Assembly: GCF_003933245.1 (NCBI RefSeq)
Contig: NZ_QUSX01000001.1
Coordinates: forward strand, 1,860,001-1,924,000
Reading direction: 5' to 3'
From: Maribacter algicola
GTDB lineage: Bacteria; Bacteroidota; Bacteroidia; Flavobacteriales; Flavobacteriaceae
Length of the DNA: 64,000 nucleotides
The position numbers and the translations under genes are program-made. This document shows, piece by piece, positions 14,492 through 22,992 of this stretch (position 1 is its first letter; each line of letters begins with the position of its first letter). The notes below the pieces were generated by a model. The model was not told the origin of the DNA, ran no database searches, and saw only the letters and a list, made by a program, of their open reading frames with translations.

Positions 14492-16075
14492 CTACTTTCT
14501 ATTCACCAACTCCATCAAATCAACATCATTGCCCAAAAGTACTTCGGTAGGATTGATGCGACCCTCTTGCGGTCCGTTCTCCAATTTGAGTACGCCGCGG
14601 GGACACACGGCCGAGCAGATTCCACAACCCACACAACTGGACCGGACAATGTTCTCGCCTTTTTGGGCATAGGCCCGCACATCGATGCCCATTTCGCAAT
14701 AGGTGGAGCAATTGCCACAGGAAATGCACTGGCCTCCGTTGGTGGTTATCCTAAATTTTGAAAACAAGCGTTGCTGAAATCCTAGGATGGCCGCCATGGG
14801 ACACCCAAATCTGCACCATACCCTGCTACCAAAAATGGGGTAGAAGCCCGTACCGATAACTCCTGAAAAGATGCTCCCGATCAAAAAGCTGTACGTAGTC
14901 CTAAGTGTATTCGATTTGAATATGAAAATGTTGCCATCACCGCTAAAGAAGTGCATACCGATCAACACCGCGATAATGGTAAAATAACCTATGGCCCCGT
15001 ACTGGGCATCTTTTTGAAGTTGGTCTCTTTTAAAGATCATGACCCAAGCGAAAACTGCGGTCAGTATTACGGATACCCCAATGAGAAAGGTGCTTTTGGT
15101 CAACCAGTATTTGCTGGTGTCGTTCCCCAAATAGGAGTAGATAACGGCCGTAGTCATCAAGGTTACAAAGACTACCACGCTATGCACTACCCAGCGTTCT
15201 ACCTTCCAGGCGAACTTGGATTTATCGCTCAATTGTCTGAAAGGATCACCCACGGTTTCCGCCAAGGCACCACAGCCACATACCCAAGAGCAGTACCATC
15301 GTTTCCCGAATTTATAGGTCAAAATAGGTGAAATCACAAAAATGGAAAGAATGCCAAAAAACAACATGGCCAACCCAATATCCCCTGCATCGATAAAACC
15401 GTTTATCCGGTAGCGCTCAAAATTATAGTAGTTCAGCGGCCACATATTCTTAAGGTCATAATAAGGCAGGTCACCGTTCAGACGTGCCATAATTTCGGGA
15501 ATGATAAAGGCAAAGGCGGTTTGAAAGAACATGACACTAATGGTTCGCAGACGCTGGTAGCCATTATGCCTATATTTCCACATAAATTTTATCCCAAAGG
15601 CCAGTATGCCCAATGTATATAAGGCTCCATATACGAACCACTGACTCGCAGGATTCCCGCTCAAAGCCTTGCTCAAAGGGTCGAACAGGGCAATCACTCC
15701 CTTGTTGTCCCCGTCCTGTACCAGACCCAAATATTCCGGATAGAAATAAAGTACAATGTAAAATCCAGTAAGGGCAATCCCGGTCAACCAGCCCAAAACA
15801 CCCCTGCTCGAAATGGATTTGAACCATACACCATCGTTTTTGATACCCTCGTGCTTATGTGCGTAGGCAGCTTGGGAGAATAGGAATACGCCCAAGAAAA
15901 TCAACAGCAGGGAGATGCTTAGCCAAAGGGCACTGTTTCCCAATTGCAGATTGAACAATTGTAAAATGAGAATGCCCAGTCCGGTCATTCCTATCAATAC
16001 GGATATTTTCTGGTTGGTGTTCAAGGCATTTGGTGGTTCCCCGGCCAATGACATACTTTTATCTAGAGTGCTCAT
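14492..16075 (-). CDS. membrane-bound 4Fe-4S protein (NapH/NosR-like)
   Basis: A 527-residue protein with about nine hydrophobic segments. In the middle, WYCSWVCGCGALAE, and later VWCRFGCPMAAILG, are the CxxxCxC/CxxxCP signatures of the NapH/NosR/CcoG-like membrane domain. Near the C-terminus two ferredoxin clusters appear: CISCGNCSTYCEMG and CVGCGICSAVCPRG. Such proteins pass electrons between quinols and periplasmic or cytoplasmic redox partners. The gene follows an FAD-dependent oxidoreductase gene with a 28 bp gap, so the flavoprotein may be the electron donor. The terminal acceptor is not in view. Confidence 0.85.
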   Translation of the reverse strand: MSTLDKSMSLAGEPPNALNTNQKISVLIGMTGLGILILQLFNLQLGNSALWLSISLLLIFLGVFLFSQAAYAHKHEGIKNDGVWFKSISSRGVLGWLTGIALTGFYIVLYFYPEYLGLVQDGDNKGVIALFDPLSKALSGNPASQWFVYGALYTLGILAFGIKFMWKYRHNGYQRLRTISVMFFQTAFAFIIPEIMARLNGDLPYYDLKNMWPLNYYNFERYRINGFIDAGDIGLAMLFFGILSIFVISPILTYKFGKRWYCSWVCGCGALAETVGDPFRQLSDKSKFAWKVERWVVHSVVVFVTLMTTAVIYSYLGNDTSKYWLTKSTFLIGVSVILTAVFAWVMIFKRDQLQKDAQYGAIGYFTIIAVLIGMHFFSGDGNIFIFKSNTLRTTYSFLIGSIFSGVIGTGFYPIFGSRVWCRFGCPMAAILGFQQRLFSKFRITTNGGQCISCGNCSTYCEMGIDVRAYAQKGENIVRSSCVGCGICSAVCPRGVLKLENGPQEGRINPTEVLLGNDVDLMELVNRK

Positions 16076-16103
16076 ATAAGTTATTTTTTAAAGGTTGGTT
16101 GGG

Positions 16104-17450
16104 TTAGGCAAGTTTTAAGATCCGCCTCCAACTTTTCTTTTTAGGTTGGATGTTTTGGTTAAAATCTTGATTGAACTTAGCTATGATAGCCTCTTCATAA
16201 GAGTCGTAGAGTTCCGGGTCAAAATTGGCGTCCTTAAGGTGTTCCAGTACATATTGGACACTTCTTTTTTCGTTTAGCCATCTATCGAACAGTTCGTGTC
16301 GTAGACGGATGCCGAAGTTATTGATTCCCAAAAATTCATGGGTATCCTTGTGGAAGGCTATGGTGATACAGAGTTTTTCCTTGGGATGCCGCCAGTGGAA
16401 ATGTTCCTCGTACTCTTTTTTATTACGCTCGCTGAACACCCACCCATAGGTCTGATATTCTATGTCCAAGAATTTGGCCGAGTTGAACCAGTGTCCCGGA
16501 TTGTATTCGGTGGGGTTGCCACAAAGGGTCTGCGCCAAGGTCTCGCCCATCATTCTGCCCGTATACCAAACGGCCTCTACGGGTCTTCGTAGCCCGATTC
16601 CTTCATGCTGTTCCGCACAGTCGCCAATGGCGTAGATGTCCTTTATGTTGGTTTCCAGCATTCGGTTTACCTTGACCCCTTTTCCAAGTTCTATGCCGGA
16701 ATCCTTTAGAAAATCGATATTGGGCGTGACACCTGCCGTGAGTCCCACCACATCGCAGTCAATGGTTTCGCCTTTGTCCGTTACCACGGCTTTTGCTTTG
16801 CCGTTTTCATCGGATAGAATTTCTTTCAAATTGGTACCCAAGCGTAAATCAATATGGTGTTCCCTGATGTGCTCGTTGATCATTTCCGATTCCCCACTGG
16901 GCAACACCCCGTTCCAAAAGCTGGTCTCACGCACCAAAAAGGTCACCGGGATGTCCCTGCTTCGCAACATTTCGGCCATTTCGATACCAATAAGCCCGCC
17001 ACCCACAATGACAGCCCGCTTGCAAACATTCTTGTTTGGAGCGTTCTTTTCCAATTGCTCCAGATCTTGTTTGGAGTATAGTCCCTGTACGCCTTTCAAA
17101 TCCTGACCGGGCCAGCCAAATTTGTTGGGTTTGGAGCCCGTGGCGATGACCAGGGCATCGTATTTAATGAGGTCGCCATTGGAAAGGGACACCGTTTTTT
17201 GGTCCGGAAGCACCTTTTCAACATAGCCGTTTACTAATTCTATCCTGTTTTTCTTCCAAAAGTTGTTTTCGTAGGGCTGTGTGTGTTCAAATTTCATGTG
17301 GCCCATGTACACGTACATAAGGGCGGTTCGTGAAAAGAAATATTCGGATTCGGAAGAAATGATGGTGATTTTTTTGTCGGATAGTTTCCGAACATGTCTG
17401 GCTAAGGTCACACCTGAAATACCGTTGCCAATGATGACGATGTGTTGCAT
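16104..17450 (-). CDS. NAD(P)/FAD-dependent pyridine nucleotide-disulfide-type oxidoreductase
   Basis: A 448-residue flavoprotein. IVIIGNGISGVTLARHV binds FAD, VIATGSKP is the conserved ATG turn, RAVIVGGGLIGIEMAEML is the NAD(P)-binding GxGxxG, and DIYAIGDCAEQ is the second FAD motif. No redox-active CxxC pair is seen, so it is closer to rubredoxin/nitrite reductase-type NADH oxidoreductases than to disulfide reductases. About 120 extra residues at the C-terminus, ending in a basic KKKSWRR tail, are not explained. It is first in a two-gene operon with the membrane Fe-S protein. A DUF547 gene is divergently transcribed upstream. Confidence 0.85.
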   Translation of the reverse strand: MQHIVIIGNGISGVTLARHVRKLSDKKITIISSESEYFFSRTALMYVYMGHMKFEHTQPYENNFWKKNRIELVNGYVEKVLPDQKTVSLSNGDLIKYDALVIATGSKPNKFGWPGQDLKGVQGLYSKQDLEQLEKNAPNKNVCKRAVIVGGGLIGIEMAEMLRSRDIPVTFLVRETSFWNGVLPSGESEMINEHIREHHIDLRLGTNLKEILSDENGKAKAVVTDKGETIDCDVVGLTAGVTPNIDFLKDSGIELGKGVKVNRMLETNIKDIYAIGDCAEQHEGIGLRRPVEAVWYTGRMMGETLAQTLCGNPTEYNPGHWFNSAKFLDIEYQTYGWVFSERNKKEYEEHFHWRHPKEKLCITIAFHKDTHEFLGINNFGIRLRHELFDRWLNEKRSVQYVLEHLKDANFDPELYDSYEEAIIAKFNQDFNQNIQPKKKSWRRILKLA

Positions 17451-17476
17451 GGTGGGTTGTATTTTTTGTTTGGTCG

Positions 17477-17506
17477 CAAAGGTGAATTATAACTTATCGG
17501 TGGCAA
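17477..17506 (-). promoter_or_regulatory. putative Bacteroidetes-type promoter for the FAD oxidoreductase operon
   Basis: On the minus strand TTG, 19 bp, then CACCTTTG. The -7 element has one mismatch to TAnnTTTG. It ends 26 bp upstream of the ATG. Confidence 0.4.
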
Positions 17507-17705
17507 TGTAATTTAGAAAGATTACAAAAAGGTAACAAGAAAGGTTATACATACGTGATTTTTCTGTGATTCTTTTCCTTGAATTTTGCTCCGTTGATTG
17601 AATACTGCAAAGCTTTAAAAAAGAGTTAGGAAGTTTTTTTTGTAGGGTATATGCCGAATATTCGACATAACGCCAAGCCAAGTGCAACTATAAATTAATT
17701 AGATT

Positions 17706-18422
17706 ATGAAATTAAATGTCCCAACCATACTCCTTTTTTTCTTGTTGGCATACAACCTTCCGGCACAGGAACTCACTACATTTTTTGACAAGTCCGATGC
17801 TTTTTTTAAGTTCTATGTTAAAAACGGACGTGTCGATTATTCGGCCATAAAGAAAAATCCTGAGGCTTTACGGTCGATACTTATGGAAGCCGAAAATAGC
17901 TCCGTACAAAAATCCGATGCAAGCAATTACCAAGCCTTCTGGATCAACGCTTACAACCTACTGGTACTTGACGGTATCGTCTCTGGGTATCCCTTAAAAT
18001 CACCCTTGGACATTCCCGGATTCTTTGACAGGAATAAGCATAGTATTGGTGGAATGTCGTTGACTTTGAACGACATAGAAAACAAAATGTTACGAGCAGA
18101 ATTCCCCAAGGAGGCCAGGTTTCACTTTGTGTTGGTATGCGCCGGACTGGGGTGTCCGCCCATTATCGATATGGCCTATGTACCCGAAAAACTGGAAAGC
18201 CAGTTACAGGCCCAGACGGTACTCGCCCTGAACAATCCACAATTTATACAAGTCAACAAAAACAAGGTGAAGATCTCACAGATTTTTGAGTGGTACAAGA
18301 CCGATTTTGAACAAGCAGGCGACGTAGTTGATTTTATAAACAGGTATAGAGACGAGAAGCTCCCCAATAATTCAAAAGTTTCCTATTACCCATACGACTG
18401 GTCCTTGAACGACCTTAACTAA
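17706..18422 (+). CDS. secreted DUF547 protein
   Basis: A 238-residue protein with a signal peptide (TILLFFLLAYNLPAQE). The DUF547 core is recognisable: VDYSAIKKNPEALRSIL, FWINAYNLLVLDGIVSGYPL, NDIENKMLRAEF, and FHFVLVCAGLGCPPI with its conserved cysteine and proline pair. FEWYKTDF comes near the end. The role of DUF547 is unknown; bacterial members are exported and often sit near redox genes. Here it lies divergent from the FAD/Fe-S operon and heads a group with two outer-membrane protein genes. Confidence 0.85.
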   Translation: MKLNVPTILLFFLLAYNLPAQELTTFFDKSDAFFKFYVKNGRVDYSAIKKNPEALRSILMEAENSSVQKSDASNYQAFWINAYNLLVLDGIVSGYPLKSPLDIPGFFDRNKHSIGGMSLTLNDIENKMLRAEFPKEARFHFVLVCAGLGCPPIIDMAYVPEKLESQLQAQTVLALNNPQFIQVNKNKVKISQIFEWYKTDFEQAGDVVDFINRYRDEKLPNNSKVSYYPYDWSLNDLN

Positions 18423-18440
18423 TTCTAAACATTAAGAGAC

Positions 18441-19316
18441 ATGCAATTTTGGACTAAAAGAGTGGCTCTGGTAGCAGCCCTTTGTACCTTTTTTGGAATA
18501 TCAGCGCAGGACAGCATCAGTAACCAAAGCAACATTCAGCAATACACCCCGTCCAAACTCATAGGAAAGGGACAGTATGATTTAAAATGGTTCAACAATC
18601 TGTATACGGAAACCGAAAGTACTTTTGCCGTGGGGAAGCAGCCTAGGCAAACCTTTTTTACCTCTACCTTGGAGGCGTATACCGGTATTGGAAACAATAA
18701 ACGATGGAACGTAGGGGCGATTTTCGAATTCCGGTCCAATGTCATTGGGGGAAGGGACGCCTTGGAAGTATTCAAATTTGACGGAGATGAGACTACGGCC
18801 CGATCGGGCTTAACGTCCATAGCCCCTTCCATTAAGTTTGTTCCGATAGCATCGGTCAACAACTTTTCCATTCAAAGTTCATTTTTTATTCCCTTGGTCG
18901 ACAACGAAACGGAAAACGGGATCTTTCTTGATCAAAAAGGATACATCTGGCAAAACCGCTTTTTTTATGATCATACCTTTCCAGGTGAAAAGTGGCAGCT
19001 TTTTAGCGAAATAAATTCTGAATTGAGTTTTGGGGACCAAAATGAAAGTTTTGCCAATAACAGTTTGAACCTAACCCCGGGGTTGTTCCTCAGTTATTTT
19101 CCTTCCAGTAAATTTACCGTGCTCGTACTTGCCCAACACTCCCAACGATTGGATTTGGGCAATAATTTCGCTCAGGATTTTACGGCACTGGGAGGCGGAG
19201 CCAAGTATCAATTGACAAAGGCCTTAAATCTGGAAGTATTGTATACCAATTTTGTGCGGGGAAACAATACGGGACTTGGGGAAACTTTTAATATCGGGTT
19301 AAGGGCCATATACTAA
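18441..19316 (+). CDS. putative outer-membrane beta-barrel protein
   Basis: A 291-residue protein with a signal peptide (VALVAALCTFFGISAQ). Alternating strands such as FTVLVLAQHSQRLDLG, LGGGAKYQLTKALNLEVLY and a terminal GETFNIGLRAIY with a C-terminal aromatic residue suggest a small porin-like barrel. I do not recognise a named family. It is 18 bp downstream of the DUF547 gene and 10 bp upstream of another barrel protein gene, suggesting one transcript. Confidence 0.6.
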   Translation: MQFWTKRVALVAALCTFFGISAQDSISNQSNIQQYTPSKLIGKGQYDLKWFNNLYTETESTFAVGKQPRQTFFTSTLEAYTGIGNNKRWNVGAIFEFRSNVIGGRDALEVFKFDGDETTARSGLTSIAPSIKFVPIASVNNFSIQSSFFIPLVDNETENGIFLDQKGYIWQNRFFYDHTFPGEKWQLFSEINSELSFGDQNESFANNSLNLTPGLFLSYFPSSKFTVLVLAQHSQRLDLGNNFAQDFTALGGGAKYQLTKALNLEVLYTNFVRGNNTGLGETFNIGLRAIY

Positions 19317-19341
19317 TGATATCAGGTTGTATTTTTTGTCG

Positions 19342-20703
19342 ATGCCCATAGAGGGTTGGGGAACCAAAAAAATGGAAGGATCGAACGTTTTTTTATCTTG
19401 TTTCAATCGGGTACAGAGTGTACCCATTTCCGTATTTTGGAAACTGAAATCGGTCCTGGTACTTGGAATACTGCTTTCTTCTTTTTTTATGAACGGACAA
19501 GGATCCCTAGTGGAAAAGCTGGAGTTTATCGATGCCAAGCGTACCAAAAAATCCTTCATTGAAAAATTCATAGGAATGAAGCAGGGCATGGCATTGGACT
19601 CCGCCCAAATGGAAAGGGATATCCTGCGACTAAAGCGATTGCCTTCCGTAGCGAACGCCTATTATCTGGTCGCTCAAACGGAAAACGGGAATTATGAGGT
19701 CCAGTATGTACTCAACGAAAACTTCACCCTCATACCTTTTGCCAATTTGTTCAGTTCTTCCAATGACGATTTTGCCTTTAGGGTGGGGCTGCAGGAATTC
19801 AATGCTTTTGGACGGAACATTACCTTGGGAGCATTTTATCAATTGGATGTCTATAATTCCTATGGATTTGCGATTAGGGCCCCATACCTTTTTACCAATA
19901 ATTTTGGCATTGCCTTTAACTATAATAACTTCTCAACCTTGGAACCCGTGTTCCTTTCCAGTGGTACGGCAGAGTATAGGTATGGGAACACCGGAGTGGA
20001 ACTTTTGGGACTTTATGAATTCGACCTAAAAAATAGGATGGAACTGGGATTCAGTTTCTTTGTGGAGGATTATGAATATCTGTCCGGCGCCACCAATCCC
20101 CAAGTGCCGTTGAACTTGAATGTGGACAAGCATTTGTTTAAACTTATTTTTGACCATGATGGGCTGGACTATTTCTATTATTATGTGGAAGGCTTTAGAA
20201 GCCTGTTGAATTTTCAATACGTGGGAAGTTCGGATGTCAACCTCCCCCAATTCTTTATCGGGTTTAACGATTTTACCTATTACAAAAGAATTGGGAACAG
20301 GGGCAACTGGGCCAACCGACTCCGTTTGGGTTTGGCAAGTAATGTAAACAGCCCCTTCGCGCCCTTTACAGTTGACAATAACCTGAACATTCGCGGGGTG
20401 GGGAATACCATCGACAGGGGAACGGGCGCCATCGTTCTCAATACGGAATATAGGCATACATTGCTCGAAAGGAACAGTTTTGTGTTGCAGGGGAATATAT
20501 TTTTGGACGGAGGCACATGGCGAAATCCCGGAGGCGATTTTAATGATTTTTTGGATGCCGATAATCTTAGGATCTATCCTGGATTGGGTTTCAGGGTGAT
20601 GCACAAGCGTATTTTCAATGCCATTTTTAGGGTGGATTACGGCTACGGAATAACACCCGATGCCGCCAACGGAATCGTCTTCGGTATCGGTCAATATTTT
20701 TAA
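19342..20703 (+). CDS. Omp85-like outer-membrane protein with a single POTRA-like domain
   Basis: After a hydrophobic leader (SVLVLGILLSSFFMNGQ), residues about 60-130 look like one POTRA domain: VEKLEFIDAKRTKKSFIEKF, then MERDILRLKRLPSVANAYY and YEVQYVLNENF. The remaining 320 residues are barrel strands with an LNIRGVGNTIDRGTGAIVLN segment resembling the conserved GxRG region of BamA/TpsB barrels, ending in FGIGQYF. The start is uncertain: TTG at 19,327, ATG at 19,342 or ATG at 19,372 all lie far upstream of the leader. It is much shorter than BamA (which has five POTRAs), so a specialised translocation role or Omp85-like assembly factor is inferred. Confidence 0.7.
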   Translation: MPIEGWGTKKMEGSNVFLSCFNRVQSVPISVFWKLKSVLVLGILLSSFFMNGQGSLVEKLEFIDAKRTKKSFIEKFIGMKQGMALDSAQMERDILRLKRLPSVANAYYLVAQTENGNYEVQYVLNENFTLIPFANLFSSSNDDFAFRVGLQEFNAFGRNITLGAFYQLDVYNSYGFAIRAPYLFTNNFGIAFNYNNFSTLEPVFLSSGTAEYRYGNTGVELLGLYEFDLKNRMELGFSFFVEDYEYLSGATNPQVPLNLNVDKHLFKLIFDHDGLDYFYYYVEGFRSLLNFQYVGSSDVNLPQFFIGFNDFTYYKRIGNRGNWANRLRLGLASNVNSPFAPFTVDNNLNIRGVGNTIDRGTGAIVLNTEYRHTLLERNSFVLQGNIFLDGGTWRNPGGDFNDFLDADNLRIYPGLGFRVMHKRIFNAIFRVDYGYGITPDAANGIVFGIGQYF

Positions 20704-20849
20704 GGCCCTTTCCCGAAAACCAACTTATACTATGGGTTGGATTAGGTTGCCCTTGGATAAATTCTCCAAGGATTTAACAAAATATTTAGGCCACACCATG
20801 GTGGGCCATGCCCGAAAATCTGCTAATTTAGTTTTCATAATCTTTAATT

Positions 20850-21857
20850 ATGAGGAACTTAGGCCTGTTATTACTCTGTTTTCTTCAGTTTTGCTGTACC
20901 AGTAAGGCACAAAAAAAGTTTAATGGTGTCAGTTTTGTCGCCTCAAGAGAAGAGGCGGCCCAGCCCCACGTTGACGAGATAATAAAGATCCATGCAAATA
21001 GTGCGGCAGTAATGCCCTTTGGTTTTATACGTAATCTGGCTTCGCCCGAAATTATTTTTGATACGGAAAGACAGTGGTTCGGGGAAACCAGAAAAGGTGC
21101 CAAGCAATACATCGAAATGTTGAAAAAGAATGGCTTGCAGGTTATGGTAAAGCCACAGATTTGGATCGGGGGCGGACAGTTTACAGGCACCATCAACATG
21201 AAATCGCCTGAAGACTGGAAAATCTTGGAGGCTTCTTACGATAAATTTATCCTTAATTATGCGGAGCTGGCCGAGGAAACCAAAACACCTATTTTTTGCA
21301 TCGGTACTGAACTGGAAACCTTTGTGAAGAATCGGCCGGAATACTGGAACGAGCTTATCGCGAAAATCCGGAAAATCTATTCCGGTAAATTGACCTATGC
21401 TGCCAATTGGGACGAATATGCCAGAACCCCCTTTTGGAAAGAATTGGATTTTATAGGTATCGATGCCTATTTCCCCCTTTCGGAATCCAAAACACCTTCA
21501 GTTGAGGAACTTAAATTAGGTTGGCAGCCTTGGAAACAGAAAATTTCAGACTTGGCTCTTCAGACCCAAAGACCTGTACTTTTCACGGAATACGGTTATC
21601 GAAGTATGGATTTTACGGCTAAGAAACCATGGCTGGTAGACCGTACCGAGGAAGGAGTGAACATGGAAGGTCAGTCCAATGCCAAAAAGGCCATTTTTGA
21701 GGAGTTTTGGGGAGAGGAATGGTTTGCGGGGGGCTTTGTTTGGAAATGGTTCATTCAGCATGAGAAATCCGGTGGGGAAAAGGACAACCGGTTTACGCCC
21801 CAAAACAAACCTTCCCAGGCCATCATCGCCAATTACTATAAGTTACATAAGGATTAG
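20850..21857 (+). CDS. glycoside hydrolase GH113-like lipoprotein
   Basis: A 335-residue protein with a lipobox (LLLLCFLQFCC). The fold is a TIM barrel. NSAAVMPFGFI, GLQVMVKPQIWIGGG, IFCIGTELETF (acid/base glutamate), YAANWDEYARTPFWKELDFIGIDAYFPLS and VLFTEYGYRS (nucleophile glutamate) follow in the order seen in GH113 beta-mannanases and clan GH-A. The C-terminal GGFVWKWF supports this. A GH113-type enzyme would cleave beta-mannan or a related glycan; substrate is inferred from family only. It stands between the outer-membrane protein group and the LysM genes. Confidence 0.8.
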   Translation: MRNLGLLLLCFLQFCCTSKAQKKFNGVSFVASREEAAQPHVDEIIKIHANSAAVMPFGFIRNLASPEIIFDTERQWFGETRKGAKQYIEMLKKNGLQVMVKPQIWIGGGQFTGTINMKSPEDWKILEASYDKFILNYAELAEETKTPIFCIGTELETFVKNRPEYWNELIAKIRKIYSGKLTYAANWDEYARTPFWKELDFIGIDAYFPLSESKTPSVEELKLGWQPWKQKISDLALQTQRPVLFTEYGYRSMDFTAKKPWLVDRTEEGVNMEGQSNAKKAIFEEFWGEEWFAGGFVWKWFIQHEKSGGEKDNRFTPQNKPSQAIIANYYKLHKD

Positions 21858-21930
21858 TATAATGCTAATGCCTATTTTAATGGGTTATCCGTCCAAAACC
21901 ACCTGTTTTTGAAATAAGTTATGCCGCCGC

Positions 21931-21962
21931 TTTGTCAAGGCTATTATTTTTGATAATCTTTG
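21931..21962 (+). promoter_or_regulatory. putative Bacteroidetes-type promoter for the LysM/amidase pair
   Basis: TTTG, 19 bp, then TAATCTTTG, which is TAnnTTTG with one extra base. It lies about 20 bp before the ATG at 21,982. Confidence 0.4.
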
Positions 21963-21981
21963 TAGTAAGAACACTATCAAC

Positions 21982-22941
21982 ATGTACAGCCAAAAACCAA
22001 CCTTCCTTTTAAGGATTTTATTCATTTGCTTTCTGTTTCTGACCAACCATACCACCTCGGCCCAAGCATCGGCAAATACCATCGTAGCCAAAACGGGCGA
22101 TGGCATTTTTTCGGTTTTGAGGCAATCAGGAATCCATCCCATTAAATATTATGAGCAGTTTCTAAAATTGAATGCCGATAACATCAAGAACGGAAGCGAG
22201 CTGATCGTGGGAAAGGATTACATTCTTCCCGATGCCCCCGATTCGTTCAAGCTGACCGGAGTCCGAATTGACACGGGCGAAGGTTCTGAAGCGCCCATTT
22301 TCAACGAAACGCAGTTGTCCTTGATGGGCCAAAAGGATACCACCTTACAAAATATGGTCTATTACTTTTTACATTCTGGTGGAAGGGAGTCTAAAAAACG
22401 ATTTGATCAACTGACCCTGCAGTTGGCGAATGACCTCATGGTAAGAGGGGCAAGGGTGTATCTTCTGGAAGACTCCAAAATAGGAAGTATGGCATTGGAT
22501 TCGCTTCCCAAGTTGGAAAAAAAGGAGCTATACGGTAATTATTCCAGCGCAATCAATAAAAAGTATTTAAGGCATAACGGTGCTTACCAACGGGTGATTT
22601 TGATGGAAGACTCCTTTGGAACCCTTGAAAATTCGGTCGTTAGTATAAGTCACAACGCCAAAAGTAGGGAAGGCCGACAGCTGGCTTCAGTTTTGGAGAA
22701 CGTACTTCAAAAAAATGGCGCAGCGCCATTGAAGGGCAATAAGGAGCCAAATCCCTTTAAGGATGATGCCAGTCTGTACTTGGCCAACAACTTGATTCCG
22801 CCCATAGTCATTTTAAATTTCAACGATGGCTCCAAAGCCCTGCAAGGTGGGTTCAGCCTAAAAGCGGGAAAGAAACCTTTGGTGGGTTTGTTGAACGATA
22901 GTATTTTAGAGGATTACTCCAATTTGGATCTTGAAAACTAA
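21982..22941 (+). CDS. LysM-like secreted protein, catalytically dead amidase paralogue
   Basis: A 319-residue exported protein (signal: LLRILFICFLFLTNHTTSAQ). Residues about 35-85 match the N-terminal LysM-like module of the next gene (TGDGIFSVLRQSGIHPIKYY here, KGDGIYSLLRKHGVNPYEYY there). The rest aligns with an Amidase_3 domain but the active site is gone: the GHGGPDPGA zinc motif reads LHSGGRESKK, and the final FIEIGNIRN glutamate block reads VILNFNDGSK. It is therefore likely a peptidoglycan-binding pseudoenzyme or regulator of its neighbour. It lies 40-50 bp upstream of the active paralogue on the same strand. Confidence 0.75.
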   Translation: MYSQKPTFLLRILFICFLFLTNHTTSAQASANTIVAKTGDGIFSVLRQSGIHPIKYYEQFLKLNADNIKNGSELIVGKDYILPDAPDSFKLTGVRIDTGEGSEAPIFNETQLSLMGQKDTTLQNMVYYFLHSGGRESKKRFDQLTLQLANDLMVRGARVYLLEDSKIGSMALDSLPKLEKKELYGNYSSAINKKYLRHNGAYQRVILMEDSFGTLENSVVSISHNAKSREGRQLASVLENVLQKNGAAPLKGNKEPNPFKDDASLYLANNLIPPIVILNFNDGSKALQGGFSLKAGKKPLVGLLNDSILEDYSNLDLEN

Positions 22942-22992
22942 GAGGTTTTTTACGGATTCTTCGGCACGGACTTTGATTTTGTGAAAGGTATG

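Noticed and set aside
17487..17687. 66-codon open frame between the FAD oxidoreductase and DUF547 genes
   Set aside because: No motif, poor start, and it overlaps the likely promoter of the oxidoreductase operon.
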